Shown here piece after piece: positions 1 through 11,700 of a stretch of 64,000 nt of DNA. The DNA is from Nematostella vectensis. Lineage: Eukaryota; Cnidaria; Anthozoa; Actiniaria; Edwardsiidae. Every line of letters starts with the position of its first letter. The first letter of the stretch is position 1. The stretch spans positions 19,490,953-19,554,952 of the forward strand of contig NC_064036.1 in assembly GCF_932526225.1 (NCBI RefSeq). Reading direction: 5' to 3'. The notes beneath the pieces are model-generated. The model was not told the origin of the DNA and ran no database searches. It saw only the letters and a list, made by a program, of their open reading frames with translations. Made by a program: the position numbers and the translations under genes.

Positions 1-513
1 TGCATGACCAACACTGGGCCAGTCGGATAAATGGTTCAGGGATTAAGCGCCCAGCAGAGCGTGCGTTACGAAACAGAGTTGAAAACGGCGGTCACGGGGT
101 TGTAGTTCCACGCAAGCAAAAATACAGCGTTTAGAGCGAGAATCAACTCAAAACGGAGAGCTGTACCTTCAGCCTCCTTTGGAAAATATGGGTGAGGAAT
201 TATTTATTAAGCAACACACGGAAATACCAATATGACAAGAGATTCAGTACTGGTATTGCGAATTACGTATTGAATGTGTTTAGATTACTACCTATGTAGA
301 CATACATTTTACTACTCCAGTTTGTTTACTAACACGTTTTTTAACGTCTCTAGTTTTGAGCTTCCGCATATTCATTTAGTACTCTGTTAGAAAAATCTGT
401 AAAAAATAACCAATTAACTTACATACTCAAATTTATTCAATGAACACTAGCGTAGTGTAATGAAAGTGTTCGCTTTACGAGTTGTTTTGATTTCCTCTCC
501 GTTCTCTCACAAG
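1..513. other. left-edge sequence with no recognised gene
   Basis: I see no convincing exon, repeat or RNA gene here. It lies upstream of the first visible exon of the WD40 gene and is probably an intron of that gene, or it may include a 5' exon that I could not recognise. Confidence 0.4.
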
Positions 514-3500
514 GTCAATTGAGGCGTTCCATCTACACGTTCTCGCCTGTGGAATGCCTCGACTATCACAAGGGCTGGACGGCGTCGGGATCCGGTCAGT
601 TCGTTACACGATAATGTTTATTCTGGGATTCGCTTATTTGGGGCCCTTCAAGTAGAACGAGTGTTTATTTGCGTTTGCTGTGAATGGCACCACACCGACG
701 GCGTTTGTACGTTTTGATGTACATTGTCTTAGTTCAAGTGCTATGTCGATGAGGATATCACCGATCTCTGTATGTCTATTTGTTTGATTAAATAACCCCT
801 CACTCGGTTTTAATAGTTAACAGTTTTAGGTAATGTCGCACGGTAGTCTCTATTCAGTCGTGTCGTGTTTTAGAATCTCGGGGGTGCGAAGGGGGCGTGT
901 ACATAGGCGAACCCGTGGGAGTAGGGGTAGGGGCTGTTTGACATAACATCGAAATAAACTCTCCTTCGTTATTGCTTATCATTGAAAATACAACGGTTGA
1001 TTCGCAAGGAAACTTCAAAATAACAATCTAAGAATGAAGGCTGATATGTTATTGACGATATCTGATTTAAAACATTTTGGTTACTCGCTTGAATAAGCCG
1101 ATGTAAATTGATGCTTTGTGAGACTCGTTATTGAGCGGGAGCATAAAATGGCGGCGTGATTGGCCTTTTTCAAAAGAACTTTAAACGGACAAATGAAGTA
1201 CTTCAGTCTAAGGACATGATTTTATAAAAATTTATCTTTAGACTTTGGATTATATTTTAGAGTAAACGTGTTTTAGACTTTTAAATTAATACAACCTAAA
1301 ATAGGAGCTTCCCTGTTTTACTGTTTGAAATGTCTTTTTTTTACATGTTTTGTTTCATTTTATACGTCTTGCCTTCTTGTCTCAAGTAAGGATCTGTTAG
1401 GTCTGATTTATAAATGGTTTATTTTAGGCAATGCTTTGTAAGTAGAAGTTGTGAGATTCTCTAATCACCCTACTTTTATCATTGTATTTCACTTCAGAGG
1501 GCGGGAAGGTCGAGTTGTGGGATATGGACACAGGGGAAAACGTACGATCCATCACATGCTATGATGACCAAGTTACCGCCATAAAGGTGTTTATTTGTTT
1601 GGTTATTTGTTCGTTTAATTTGTTTGTTTTGTTTTCTGCAACTCAAACATATTTAGCAACATTGAGCAATTGACTAATTTAATGAAAATTAGGATTTTAA
1701 CGGGAAGTGAAATAGAAAACAAAGGCTTAGAAGGTGTTTTGTTGATTGCCAAAATCCTCTTGGCAATGCTGCTTTATTGCTCATGCGCACGCCAAATGAC
1801 ATTTTAAAAGTCCGTCGTTCAAAAGTCAAATGCGCAGTATCTACTGAATAGCAGACAAGAAAATAAGCAGGGTCGACAATTATCGTAAAGACATCAAGGG
1901 GGGATTTCTTTCCTTAAAAGCCTGGAAACTATGAAAGTCAAAGTAAAATTTTATTATTTTTCGTTTTGTAACTTAAATTCAGTCACTGAATTTAATGATG
2001 AGATACGAACATAAAAACACAAATGCATAAAGCATAGTAACTAATCAAGTTCTAAAAAATGGAAGGAGATCTTTGTTAGAAAACAAAATTTATTAGATCT
2101 ATTTAGTGCATAAGTTTGATTGCCTTACTCATTTTTTACCTGTCCAAAAAAGTCATCAATATGAAACCCTGGTTATGCGGGCTCTCTCGTTTCCCTGTGA
2201 GTAAGCCCCCCTGTGTCTGTTAGTTTGAGGATGGGAGAATCATCAGCGGATCCGCATCTGGCATCGTCAAGATCTGGGATGTTCGGGACGGATCGCTAAC
2301 GCCTGTATTCGACTCGAGCAAGGCAGAATTTTCCGAAGGAGTATCGATTAAGAGACGACACATTCGCTGCCTGGCGTCTTATGGTGACCGCGTGTACTGG
2401 GGCGACAGCGGTGTCAACATCAAAGCACTGGACATCAGCTCGGGTGAGTCAAACTTGATTGACATGCATGATGATGTAATATTACGTCATGGTTAAAGCT
2501 TGTAGGCCCTCAAACATGCTGCCAGTAATTAAACCTGAAGAAGTCTAATTAAGTTCTTTAGAGGAAATCTAACTTATGTCGCTGTGTTCCCCCCAGGGAG
2601 GGTCCGTAAGATTAGGAACCACTTGGATGACTTTGGCAGCACGAACGCCATGGTCGCGACAAGCACGTGCCTTGTCAGCGCAGGGTACGACATCGACCGC
2701 GGGAACAGCTACCTCAATGGTAAGATGACCAGCTACCTCAATGGTGAGATGACCAGCTACCTCAATAGTGAGCTGACTAGCTACCTTAATGGTAAGATGA
2801 CCAGCTACCTCAATGGTAAGCTGACTAGCTACCTTAATGGTAAAATGACCAGGTACCTCAATGGTAAGATGACCAGCTACCTCAATGGTAAGCTGACTAG
2901 CTACCTCAATGGTAAGATGACCAGGTACCTCAATGGTAAGAATACCAGCTACCTCAATGGTAAGATGACCAGGTACCTCAATGGTAAGATGACCAGCTAC
3001 CTCAATGGTGAGCTGACTAGCTACCTTAATGGTAAGATGACCAGCTACCTCGATGGTAAGCTAACTAGCTACCTTAATGGTAAGATGACCAGGTACCTCA
3101 ATGGTAAGATGACCAGCTACCTCAATGGTAAGCTGAATAGCTACCTCAATGGTAAGATGACCAGCTACCTCAATGATAAGATGACCAGCTACCTCAATGG
3201 TAAGATAACCAGCTACCTCAATGGTAAGATGACCAGCTATCTTAATGGTAAGATGACCAGCTACCTCAATATTAAGACAACCAGGTCTTTCAATCTCGTC
3301 TCTTTCCCCATGACTTCTCGTCACCTTTCATCTTCTCCTACTCCTCCTGTTTCTATGTTTATTGTGTTATCGTTCCTGCTTTTGTTCTGCTTCCTTTTCA
3401 TCTTCCTTTTGTTGTAGTTCTTTCTCTTGTTTTTTTTTATTCATTCTATCGCCCGCCTTCTTTTCTTTGTCTTTTACCTCGTTGAATTTTTCTCTTCATT

Positions 3501-4160
3501 TCCTATTTACTTTCAACCTTTATTTCTGCCTCGTTATTGTCCATTTCACCTAATTGTTACATTCTTCCAACCCTTTCCTTGTATTCATGGCCCTTCAACA
3601 CCTTTTCATATCACTATGTTAACCGTGTTATGCAGTGCGCAGTCTCCCTGGCGAGGAATACCTAGCCACCTTAGATGACGAAGACACGGGTTGTGTCACG
3701 TGTCTAGCCCGAAGTCACGTGACTCGTGAAGGAGCCACTCTACAGCGGTTGTGTACTGGGGGTGCAGAACTCAAATTATGGTCACAGCATCCGGCCGGAA
3801 GGATAAAAAAGCGAGCAAGGTCAGTAAACGACTTCCCACGATTCAACAGGTTCTCACACTGCCCAAGAGACGAAAGCACGAGGACCACTCGTCGCTACTC
3901 TTTGTTCGGGACCTAGGGCGAGCTCGCCGCCTACTTGTCTCACGGCAAAGACTTACTAGCCCATCTTTCTCATCAGGTCTGAGTCTATGGAACCATTTGT
4001 CGCGTCCAAACAAATCCGTCGCTACGGCCTCCCCGATCAGACGGACACGGAGAGCAGCGAAGACGAGAGCGACGACGAGTATGGTGGGACAGACGACGGA
4101 GATGACGCCGAGGACACCGAAGACACAGGAGCCGTAAAATCATGGTGTACCATTTGCTAG
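514..4160 (+). CDS. WD40-repeat protein, 5' end not identified (five exons)
   Basis: Visible exons are about 514-594, 1498-1586, 2224-2443, 2597-2719, 3636-3819 and 3977-4160 (TAG); the first is the least certain. The phases join cleanly: 594/1498 completes a Glu codon, 1586/2224 is phase 0, 2443/2597 gives Gly, 2719/3636 gives Val and 3819/3977 gives Arg. The product has WD40 blades, seen as KVELWDMDTGE, IISGSASGIVKIWDVRDG and CTGGAELKLWS. It ends in an acidic tail rich in Asp/Glu and finishes WCTIC. WD40 propellers are protein-interaction scaffolds; some WD40 proteins carry an N-terminal F-box, but none is visible here, so the family member is unresolved. The exon ending at 2719 runs straight into a 24-bp repeat. 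A polyadenylation signal AATAAA lies at 4330. The frame is well supported, the exact function is not. Confidence 0.8.
2707..3282 (+). repeat. 24-bp minisatellite, about 24 copies, spanning an exon-intron junction
   Basis: The unit reads AGCTACCTCAATGGTAAGAT followed by GACC. It starts in the last codons of the WD40 exon and continues into the intron. Nearly every copy repeats the 5' splice site ATG|GTAAG. Because 24 is a multiple of 3, the frame stays open through the whole array as repeats of SYLNGKMT. Variants include GGTGAG and GCTGAC. Confidence 0.95.
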
Positions 4161-4329
4161 CAAGCGCGTATTGATTGAAAACTAAGATTAATCGATTGTG
4201 CGTCGGCTCAGCGAGTATTAGAAAGCTGTATAACAAACAGGAAGTTCGCAGCTTTAAACTACGAAGGCTTTTTTAATGTACGAAGCGGCATGCAGAAGTT
4301 GGGATAACACAGGATGCCCGGGAATGGAA

Positions 4330-4335
4330 AATAAA
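4330..4335 (+). terminator. candidate polyadenylation signal of the WD40 gene
   Basis: AATAAA occurs 170 bases after the TAG stop of the WD40 gene, on the same strand. Confidence 0.55.
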
Positions 4336-4578
4336 TCTAATTTCTGGTGAAAAGAAAAGGCAGGTTGAAAAGGGGTAATTTCTTCGGGAAATCATCTACC
4401 ACTTTTCGTTTTTTTTTATTTTTGAGATATATATGCGTTTGAAACAACGCTGATTTTTGTTTAAATCGTTGCAAATAATTAACAATTTTTTTTAAAAATT
4501 AAAAAAAGTGCGAAGAAAATTGAAGCCAGACGAAAGAGTTTGGACATGTGCGAGATATGACTGTGAGCATTCCCACAT

Positions 4579-4706
4579 GACATAAGTTATCTTTGAACGT
4601 GTTTCAAACACTGTGGTGTGACATAAGTAATCTTTGAACGTGTTTCAAACACTGTGGTGTGACATAAGTTATCTTTGAACGTGTTTCAAACACTGTGGTG
4701 TGACAC
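4579..4706. repeat. 41-bp tandem repeat, three copies
   Basis: Three nearly identical copies of a unit beginning GACATAAGTTATCTTTGAAC, starting at about 4579, 4620 and 4661. Confidence 0.9.
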
Positions 4707-5276
4707 TTGTAAGAAATGTTTGTATATAGTATGACATCATTAAGAGAAGTTCAATCGAGATCTATTATAGAATATTATAAACATTAAATTTATTACTCTC
4801 TTCTCTTTGCCTTCCAGTCTTTGTATACTTTTCAGGGGTGGGTCTAACAAATAATCTTGAGCCGAAGATGCGTGACAAAATGACAAAAATAACTCGATTG
4901 ATGATATTTCAGGGAGCTAGAGGAGAGTGGTTGGCCGACTAGGTACAGCTGTATCTTGTTAGCCAAAACCAGGTGCCCCTCGCTTCTGATTGAGAAGACT
5001 GGAATTAAACGGTAGACTTCTTTTAATTCAATTATATTGTTTACACTCAAAGCACCGCTTAGCAGGCTACGACTAGTCTAGCGTCACTGACACTAAACGA
5101 ATAAATTTAACTATTATCCATAAATCCCGATTATTATTATCTATCAATTTTCTACTTAAAGATATGAACACCTTCCACGACCGGCAAAGCTAGACGGGGG
5201 AGGGGGACTCCATAAAAGTAGACGGGGGGAAGGGGGGTATTTTTAGGATAACATTTTACCAAATGCTTTCTTCAAA

Positions 5277-5385
5277 ATTCTTTCTATTCTGGTATCGCCT
5301 TTTGGGTCCTCACGCCAATGTATCCATAGAATGACCCATTGGCGTGAGGATCCAAAAGGGAATATCAGTATCGAAGAATCTTTGA
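5277..5385. mobile_element. small foldback (MITE-like) element
   Basis: The arms 5298-5320 and 5337-5359 are near-perfect inverted copies (CTCACGCCAATG pairs with CATTGGCGTGAG) with a 16-base loop. Weaker pairing extends outward into TCTTT/AAAGA flanks. No target-site duplication was identified, so the element type is a guess. Confidence 0.55.
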
Positions 5386-5491
5386 TAACAACAGGACTTG
5401 AAGGCTAGTTGACAGTCCTTTTTAAAGTTCCAGAAAAGAGAGGCGCTCGATGGTGGTGATCGTAATAAAATTCATGGATACTGAATAAGTG

Positions 5492-5497
5492 TTTATT
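5492..5497 (-). terminator. candidate polyadenylation signal of the 384-aa gene
   Basis: TTTATT on the plus strand is AATAAA on the minus strand, 12 bases after the TGA stop. Confidence 0.55.
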
Positions 5498-5508
5498 TTT
5501 AGTGCTTG

Positions 5509-6663
5509 TCAGTTCCCAAAAGCTTCAGCATAGTGCCACAAAGTCAAAACGAACCCGCCCCAAGCATCACCTCGAAACTGGTACAGCACTGGCTGGGGTT
5601 GACCTGGCTGTGGCTGGTCGTCCGGAGCAGGCATTCGCATGAAGTCACGGTAACGACGTAGCGCCTCGTCTTGTTGCAGTTGTTCCCGTTGTTGCTGCTG
5701 CCAGTTGTAATACCCACCCCCTATCAAACCACCGCAGAAGGCTCCTAGCCCTAAACCAAAGCCAATTGCCACCCCAACCGGTCCAGCTGCCGCCCCGGCC
5801 GCCGCAGCCCCCAAAACCCCTCCAACACCCATGCCAATCTGGGCACCAGGATTAGCGAGAAGAGCCAGAGAGACCCAGGTGTAGATGACACCAAACGCGA
5901 ATAGGATCATCTCCACGATGCTGCGCATGAGATAAACAAGATTCTCTACGTATTGCGTTTCGTGGATGTGCTCCAGTATTTCTCTCAAAATGTCCATCAC
6001 AGGTGGGAGGGCGAGTCGACAGTTATCAAAGATGGGATTCAACACTGCATTGGTGATCAGCATAAAGTTACGGATGTTCAACCAGACTTCATTCATGATT
6101 TTCGGACACTCCTTTAGGATGCGAGGCATTTGGGAATTTTTTCGAATCGAGAAGAAATACGCGCGATCCATCATCCATATTAGCGACGTGTAACCCTCGA
6201 AATCATCGTTTCGAGCGTTAAAGTCAACATCGACCTTGCTTTTGCTGCAAAGTTCTTTAACATGTTGCCTGAGCCTTTCTTGGTGGAGCGAACACAAGTA
6301 GAGATCTTCTTTGCAGCCTCGCTTAGCTGCCCTTGGCTTGGTTTCTTTACAACCCGCCATTCTACATTGAATATCATTTTGCGCGTAGAAGTTTGGGTCG
6401 AACTGCGGCAAAGCGATGGCATGGCTTTCTATAGTTTGAGCAGACGTGCGAAGCGTCAATCGCTTCTTTAACTTCGCTCCTCCAAAGACCGACCAGGCGT
6501 CCTTGAGGTAGACTTGCTTTGCCGGCTTCGGTTGGATTTTCCCTTCGAATTTGTCGGTCAGGTATTTCTCCCATTGCTGCACTTTGGTCTCTGTGACCGT
6601 CTTCGTAAGTCGAATTCGCGTAGTTTTCTGCGCACTCGAGGTCGAAGATAGATAGAAAGTCAT
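5509..6663 (-). CDS. uncharacterised 384-aa protein with Cys/His cluster and glycine-zipper membrane segment
   Basis: A single uninterrupted reading frame with ATG at 6663 and TGA at 5509-5511. I do not recognise the family. Residues 1-90 are basic and polar. A compact Cys/His cluster (C100, C105, C117, C124, H127) could bind zinc. Residues 150-240 look helical. Residues 242-272 are a strong hydrophobic segment, followed at about 276-316 by a Gly/Ala-rich stretch with GxxxG spacing (GVGGVLGAAAAG, GFGLGLGAFCGG) that resembles a membrane hairpin or glycine zipper. The tail is Gln/Pro-rich. No signal peptide is obvious. The gene appears intronless and has an AATAAA just downstream. The length, composition and clean frame argue for a real gene; a retrocopy of a spliced gene is possible. 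Any membrane or pore role is inference. Confidence 0.75.
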   Translation of the reverse strand: MTFYLSSTSSAQKTTRIRLTKTVTETKVQQWEKYLTDKFEGKIQPKPAKQVYLKDAWSVFGGAKLKKRLTLRTSAQTIESHAIALPQFDPNFYAQNDIQCRMAGCKETKPRAAKRGCKEDLYLCSLHQERLRQHVKELCSKSKVDVDFNARNDDFEGYTSLIWMMDRAYFFSIRKNSQMPRILKECPKIMNEVWLNIRNFMLITNAVLNPIFDNCRLALPPVMDILREILEHIHETQYVENLVYLMRSIVEMILFAFGVIYTWVSLALLANPGAQIGMGVGGVLGAAAAGAAAGPVGVAIGFGLGLGAFCGGLIGGGYYNWQQQQREQLQQDEALRRYRDFMRMPAPDDQPQPGQPQPVLYQFRGDAWGGFVLTLWHYAEAFGN

Positions 6664-8445
6664 GATTAACGCAGAGTTGTGCTGTGTATAAATTACTGGC
6701 GATCTAAAGCGTAACTTATATTGGCCGATCCGGGGGAATCCCCCACCACTTAGAGTTCCGTTATTTCCACGAACTGGGAAAATTCCCTTGTTATTCCACT
6801 CGTCGACGCTTACAGTGTTTTTATCATAGTTATAGCCATGCTGACTCTATATTTTCGCTTCAGTTTTCCATTTCCGTTCATACAACAAACTAAAAGCACT
6901 CGGATGAATTCAGGGATAATCAGATAAATAATTCTTCCGCTGTTTGGTTGTAATAGTGCCCATATAGTTTTGCCAAAATTAGATCATCATAACCGGGTAA
7001 GTCCCGAAACACTTACATCATTTTGTTTTGAGTCTGTTCGGCTTATGGTATTGTCTATTTAAGGAGTACCAGAAGTATTCTTTTAGCAAGTTTAAATATA
7101 ATATTTTCACTGTTTACACAATTTTCGGGTTCACTTTGTGTGTCTCCCATAGCTGTCGTTGTTTGTCTGTGTAGCAGCTTAGGGAAAATTCCCGCGCTAT
7201 TGATTATCCTAATACCTAGACGGGTTGACCCCTGCTGTCAGGCGGCACTGTTGCAGAATAAATATTCTGAACCGACAGAATCAAACCTCAGCGGGCATTC
7301 GACTACGACGACGGCTAGGACAAAAATAAGAACATTATTGTACGGTAGCGAACATAGACGACCGCGCGCGACCACGTCTAACCTTCTTAATTTTTTTTAT
7401 AATTAAAATTGAAAATAAAAATAAAATAAATTAAAAGTTTTCACGCTGTGACTTGGTTAAATGTAATGCGAATAGTTCGCCGCTGACCCGCCCGCCCAAC
7501 CCGTGTTATGAGATTCGCTTTTCCCCTGCACTTCGCCCAACGTACGGGAAGGCGGAAGCTCGTACGAGTCTAAGTAAGGCTAGAAACTGCCCCCCCTTGT
7601 AATTAAGAAGGATAATAAAGCGACGCACCCTCTCATAAGGCGTAGGCAACATTTTCACCTAGAAATAGATACCTGGGGACTAAAAACGTATCCCAGGCGA
7701 GGGGAGTCAGTCTCTGATCGTGCTTCAGTATTCTTCGGTTTTCTCTGGCTTTCGTTTGCTAGGTTGGACACCTTACACAAAGTTTGTAAATAATAAGCCG
7801 ACAACATATTTAAAAGGTTGTATTTATTTCTTTTAGACATTCTTGACATGACCACGTGATTAAAATGCCTTGTCCGTAAATCTAGGCATGGCCGGTCAAA
7901 GCTAGTTCACAATTGCGGATTCATTCGAATCCTAAAAACTGATTGCATACCAGCTTTAAAATCAGTCAAAAAATAATTTCTCTAGTTTGTCATTGCGAAT
8001 GCAATTTTAGAATTCGTTTCGCCAGGTTTGACGATATTTTTAGGGGATTTTTTGAAAAAGTTTTACCCAACACCGAGGACAAAACTGTTTACTTTAGGGC
8101 GAGTTACTTGGCATTACTAGATTATCAAAACAACCAGAGACACAACGCTAAGACACAGACGAGGCCTGGGGGACAGTCTGCGGTTGTGTGACATACTAGA
8201 AATATACTACTCCTAACGTGTACAAGCAAAGAAAATGGCGTGACCAGAACACGCCACTGCAAAACTGCTCAAGTAATGTAATAAACGCCGCAGAAAACTC
8301 TAGCAAAAACTGCGGTATTGTATTTATCAGGACTGTATTGCGCGTGGTAATGGGATGGCAAGTAGTTAGTATTGTTTCTTATATGGTAGGCAATAAAGGT
8401 AGGGTTAACTTGCTAACTAAGCTAGGGGAGGGGGAGGGGTACTGT
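6664..8445. other. intergenic region; right part is probable vigilin 3' UTR
   Basis: Mostly AT-rich sequence with no recognised coding exon. Vigilin ends at 8446 on the minus strand, and a minus-strand AATAAA (TTTATT at about 7823-7828) could end its transcript, giving a 3' UTR of roughly 620 bases. Short reading frames in the region have no recognisable family features. Confidence 0.45.
7823..7828 (-). terminator. candidate polyadenylation signal of vigilin
   Basis: TTTATT on plus reads AATAAA on minus, about 620 bases beyond the vigilin stop codon. It is the nearest good match I noticed. Confidence 0.4.
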
Positions 8446-8718
8446 TCAACGCCTGTGACCCCAGACAGTGGTCTTGGGTGCAACCGAGTTCCCAATGGAG
8501 GGGAAGTCCATGGTGTTGGTGGTGTCAGGCGGGGGTGGGTGGCCATCCCTCTCCTTCGGGGGTCTGCCCTTCCCTCCCTGGGCGTTCCATGGTGCATCTC
8601 TCACCACGAAGCCCTGGCCGCCGGCCTGTGGGGGAGGGGAGGGTGAGGTCTTGCTGGGAGGGTTCATGTAGTAGCTGATGGCGTCGTACTCCTCGATCTC
8701 TTCCTTCACACTTTGCAT
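8446..8718 (-). CDS. HDLBP: vigilin exon 20, C-terminal tail
   Basis: The acceptor TTCAG precedes ATGCAAAGTG, in frame after exon 19. It encodes MQSVKEEIEEYDAISYYMN followed by a low-complexity Pro/Gly/Lys-rich tail ending in WGHRR and TGA. Confidence 0.9.
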   Translation of the reverse strand: MQSVKEEIEEYDAISYYMNPPSKTSPSPPPQAGGQGFVVRDAPWNAQGGKGRPPKERDGHPPPPDTTNTMDFPSIGNSVAPKTTVWGHRR

Positions 8719-11700
8719 CTGAATGAAAAAGCGCAAATGGTGATCAGTTCAGTGAGCCATATTTAAGGGACCTCTTGCTCCGAATGGGGACTGCAAATTG
8801 TCTAACAAGGGTTATAATGTAACCCCCGAAAAATAAAGATAATTGTATTGTACTAGTTGCGCTACTACTCACGTATTCCTCTTCCAGTAGCAGCAGCTGT
8901 TCTTTCGCCTCCTCTACATCCTGCTCTTGACCGGAGATGACGACCGGGTCGTTGGCGTTCTGGCGTGGGAAGCGGATGTCAACCTTGTACTGTTCCATCA
9001 GCTTACGCACGGCGCGGCCCTTGGCTCCGATCAGCCGGCGGTGGATGCGAGGGTCGATGGTCAGTTCAACGCTGACTTGATCTTCCTGCGAGAGAAACAC
9101 AAGGATTTGTGAACGAAGAGCAAAGCTCACTATCGTGCTGCACTTCATTGAGCTAATTAGTAAATGGTAGTTGGCGTATCCTAGGAGTTCTGTGGCAGTA
9201 CAACCACCAAGTCCATTTGTGGGCCACCAAGTCAAATCATCTCAAAATTTATATTCCTGTTTTTACCATAAATGCTCGGTTTAAGAGCACAATTTCAAAC
9301 AAACCACCCTCTTAGGATACGCGGAGCTCATTTCTATGGGTGACTGATTAAATCTTTATTTTAGAACTTGTAACATAAGTCCTTGCGGCTAGAGGTGTCG
9401 CACTTTAACCCTTTGTGTCGCGCTAATTCGATGCCAATTATAGAGTGCAAGTGGAAAAAAGGCCATGTGAAGCTGCCGTTGCTGTTGTATTTCAGTATTG
9501 CATGCAGACTGCACTGAAGGCCGTACCAGTTCCTTGACGATCTTGAGGATTGCGTCCCGGGCTGCCTCGCAGCTGTGCTGGTAGCCTGTCAGCCCGATCA
9601 CGTCAGCGCTCTCCTCGGGGGCGTCCTGGGGCGGGAACTGGATGTTGACGTCATACTGCTTGCGGATGTTGGTGATGACTTGACCCTTGCGTCCGATGAT
9701 CTTAGGGTGGTATTGGCGGTCTACCTTTACGTCCATCTTGAAGCTGCGCAGGGCCTGAAACGAGCGGAAGAGAACGCCGTTAAACACACATTAGCAACCA
9801 AAAAGAATCAAACATTGCTAATGGTCTAATTCTTGATCCCTTGCAATTATTTGGCCTCAAGTAACAGATTATATCTAACTATGAATTCTGGAAGGGCGCT
9901 GAAGAAACGTGCACGTCTAAGGGCGCGTTTTTTCCCTATCATTCTGTAATGGAAATGGTTGGTAGAGAATGTTCAGAATGGCATTCGAGTCATTCTGCTA
10001 TAGGTAGCAGAATGGGTGGAAGGTTATCATTACATCCCGGAATGTGAACGCGGGATAAACGAACGCGCACTTTTTTTATTCTAATTTTTTCTTATTCCGG
10101 AATCACGAGTAAAAAAACGTGCCCTAAGCGTGAATACAAGCAAAGGTTGAAATAGGTAGTTTGACATTAGAGGCTCAACAAGTGGCTTAACCGTAGCGCG
10201 TGCCGTGATATGGCACACCGGATGCGCTTTGTTCACTCTTAAGCACCACACTCACCCTGTCTTCATTCTCGGCCTCGATCTCCGCCACCTTGGCCTCCAA
10301 GGCTTTCATGGCACGCTCCACGTTGGCCCGTGGTCCGATCACGGACACACTGTCCGACTCGTCCTTAGCGGGCGGGATAGAAATGTTCACGCTGAACTCG
10401 TCCATCATCTTGCGCACGTTGGACCCCTTGGGACCGATCACGAAGCGATGGTAGTCAAACGGGATATGCATCTGCTCAGTCACGGGGACCAGGTCCTACG
10501 AAACGAATGATCCAACAGAACTATTAGGTCCTACGAAACGAATAATCCAACAGAACTATTAGGTCCTACGAAACGAATGATCCAACAGAACTATTAGGTC
10601 CTACGAAACGAATGATCCAACAGAAATATTAGGTCCTACGAAACGAATGATCAAACAGAACTATTAGGTCCTACAAAACGAATGATCCAACAGAACTATT
10701 AGGTCCTACGAAACGAATGATCCAACAGAAATATTAGGTCCTACGAAACGAATGATCAAACAGAACTATTAGGTCCTACGAAACGAATGATCCAACAGAA
10801 CTATTAGGTCCTACGAAACGAATGATCCAACAGAACTATTAGGTCCTACGAAACGAATGATCCAACAGAACTATTAGGTCCTACGAAACGAATGATCCAA
10901 CAGAACTATTAGGTCCTACGAAACGAATGATCCAACAGAACTATTAGGTCCTACGAAACGAATGATCAAACAGAACTATTAGGTCCTACGAAACGAATGA
11001 TCCAACAGAACTATTAGGTCCTACGAAACGAATGATCCAACAGAACTATTAGGTCCTACGAAACAAATGATCTATCAGAATTATTAGGTCTACAAAACGA
11101 ATGATCCATCATTACTATTAGGTCCAACGAAACGAATGATCCATCAGAACTATTCCACGAGGAGTGACGTAGGATAATTTGCCAGTCTTTCAAAACTATC
11201 GTCAAATCTCTTGCTATTCTGTATCCCAGTGTAGAACAAAAACTATAACTCCTTTTCAAAAATCTAACTCACGCTTGGAAACCCTGCGACATGGGCATAT
11301 TAGAAAGATAATTGAGGGAATGTCTGACCTTACGACATGAGCCGCTAGAAAGATAATTGAAGGTCTGACCCTGCGACATGGGCCGCTAGAAAGATAATTG
11401 AGGGAAGATCTGACCCTGCGACATGGGCCGCTAGAAAGATAATTGAAGGAAGGTCTGACCCTGCGACATGGGCCGCTAGAAAGATAATTGAAGGTCTGAC
11501 CCTGCGACATGGGCCGCTAGAAAGATAATTGAGGGAAGATCTGACCCTGCGACATGGGCCGCTAGAAAGATAATTGAAGGAAGGTCTGACCCTGCGACAT
11601 GGGCCGCTAGAAAGATTATTGAAGGTCTGACCCTGCGACATGGGCCGCTAGAAAGATAATTGAGGGAAGATCTGACCCTGCGACATGGGCCGCTAGAAAG

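Larger units (their letters stand above)
4336..5491. other. intergenic spacer between the convergent WD40 and 384-aa genes
   Basis: AT-rich sequence holding a short three-copy tandem repeat (4579-4706), a G-rich patch near 5195-5240 and a foldback element (about 5277-5385). I see no supported gene. Confidence 0.5.

Noticed and set aside
3751-4137. Alternative plus-strand frame ending at 4137 in the last WD40 exons
   Set aside because: It does not continue the WD40 frame across the 3819/3977 splice; the other frame gives a coherent acidic C-terminus.
8218-8646. 142-codon plus-strand frame opposite vigilin exon 20
   Set aside because: It is the antisense shadow of the GC-rich C-terminal exon.
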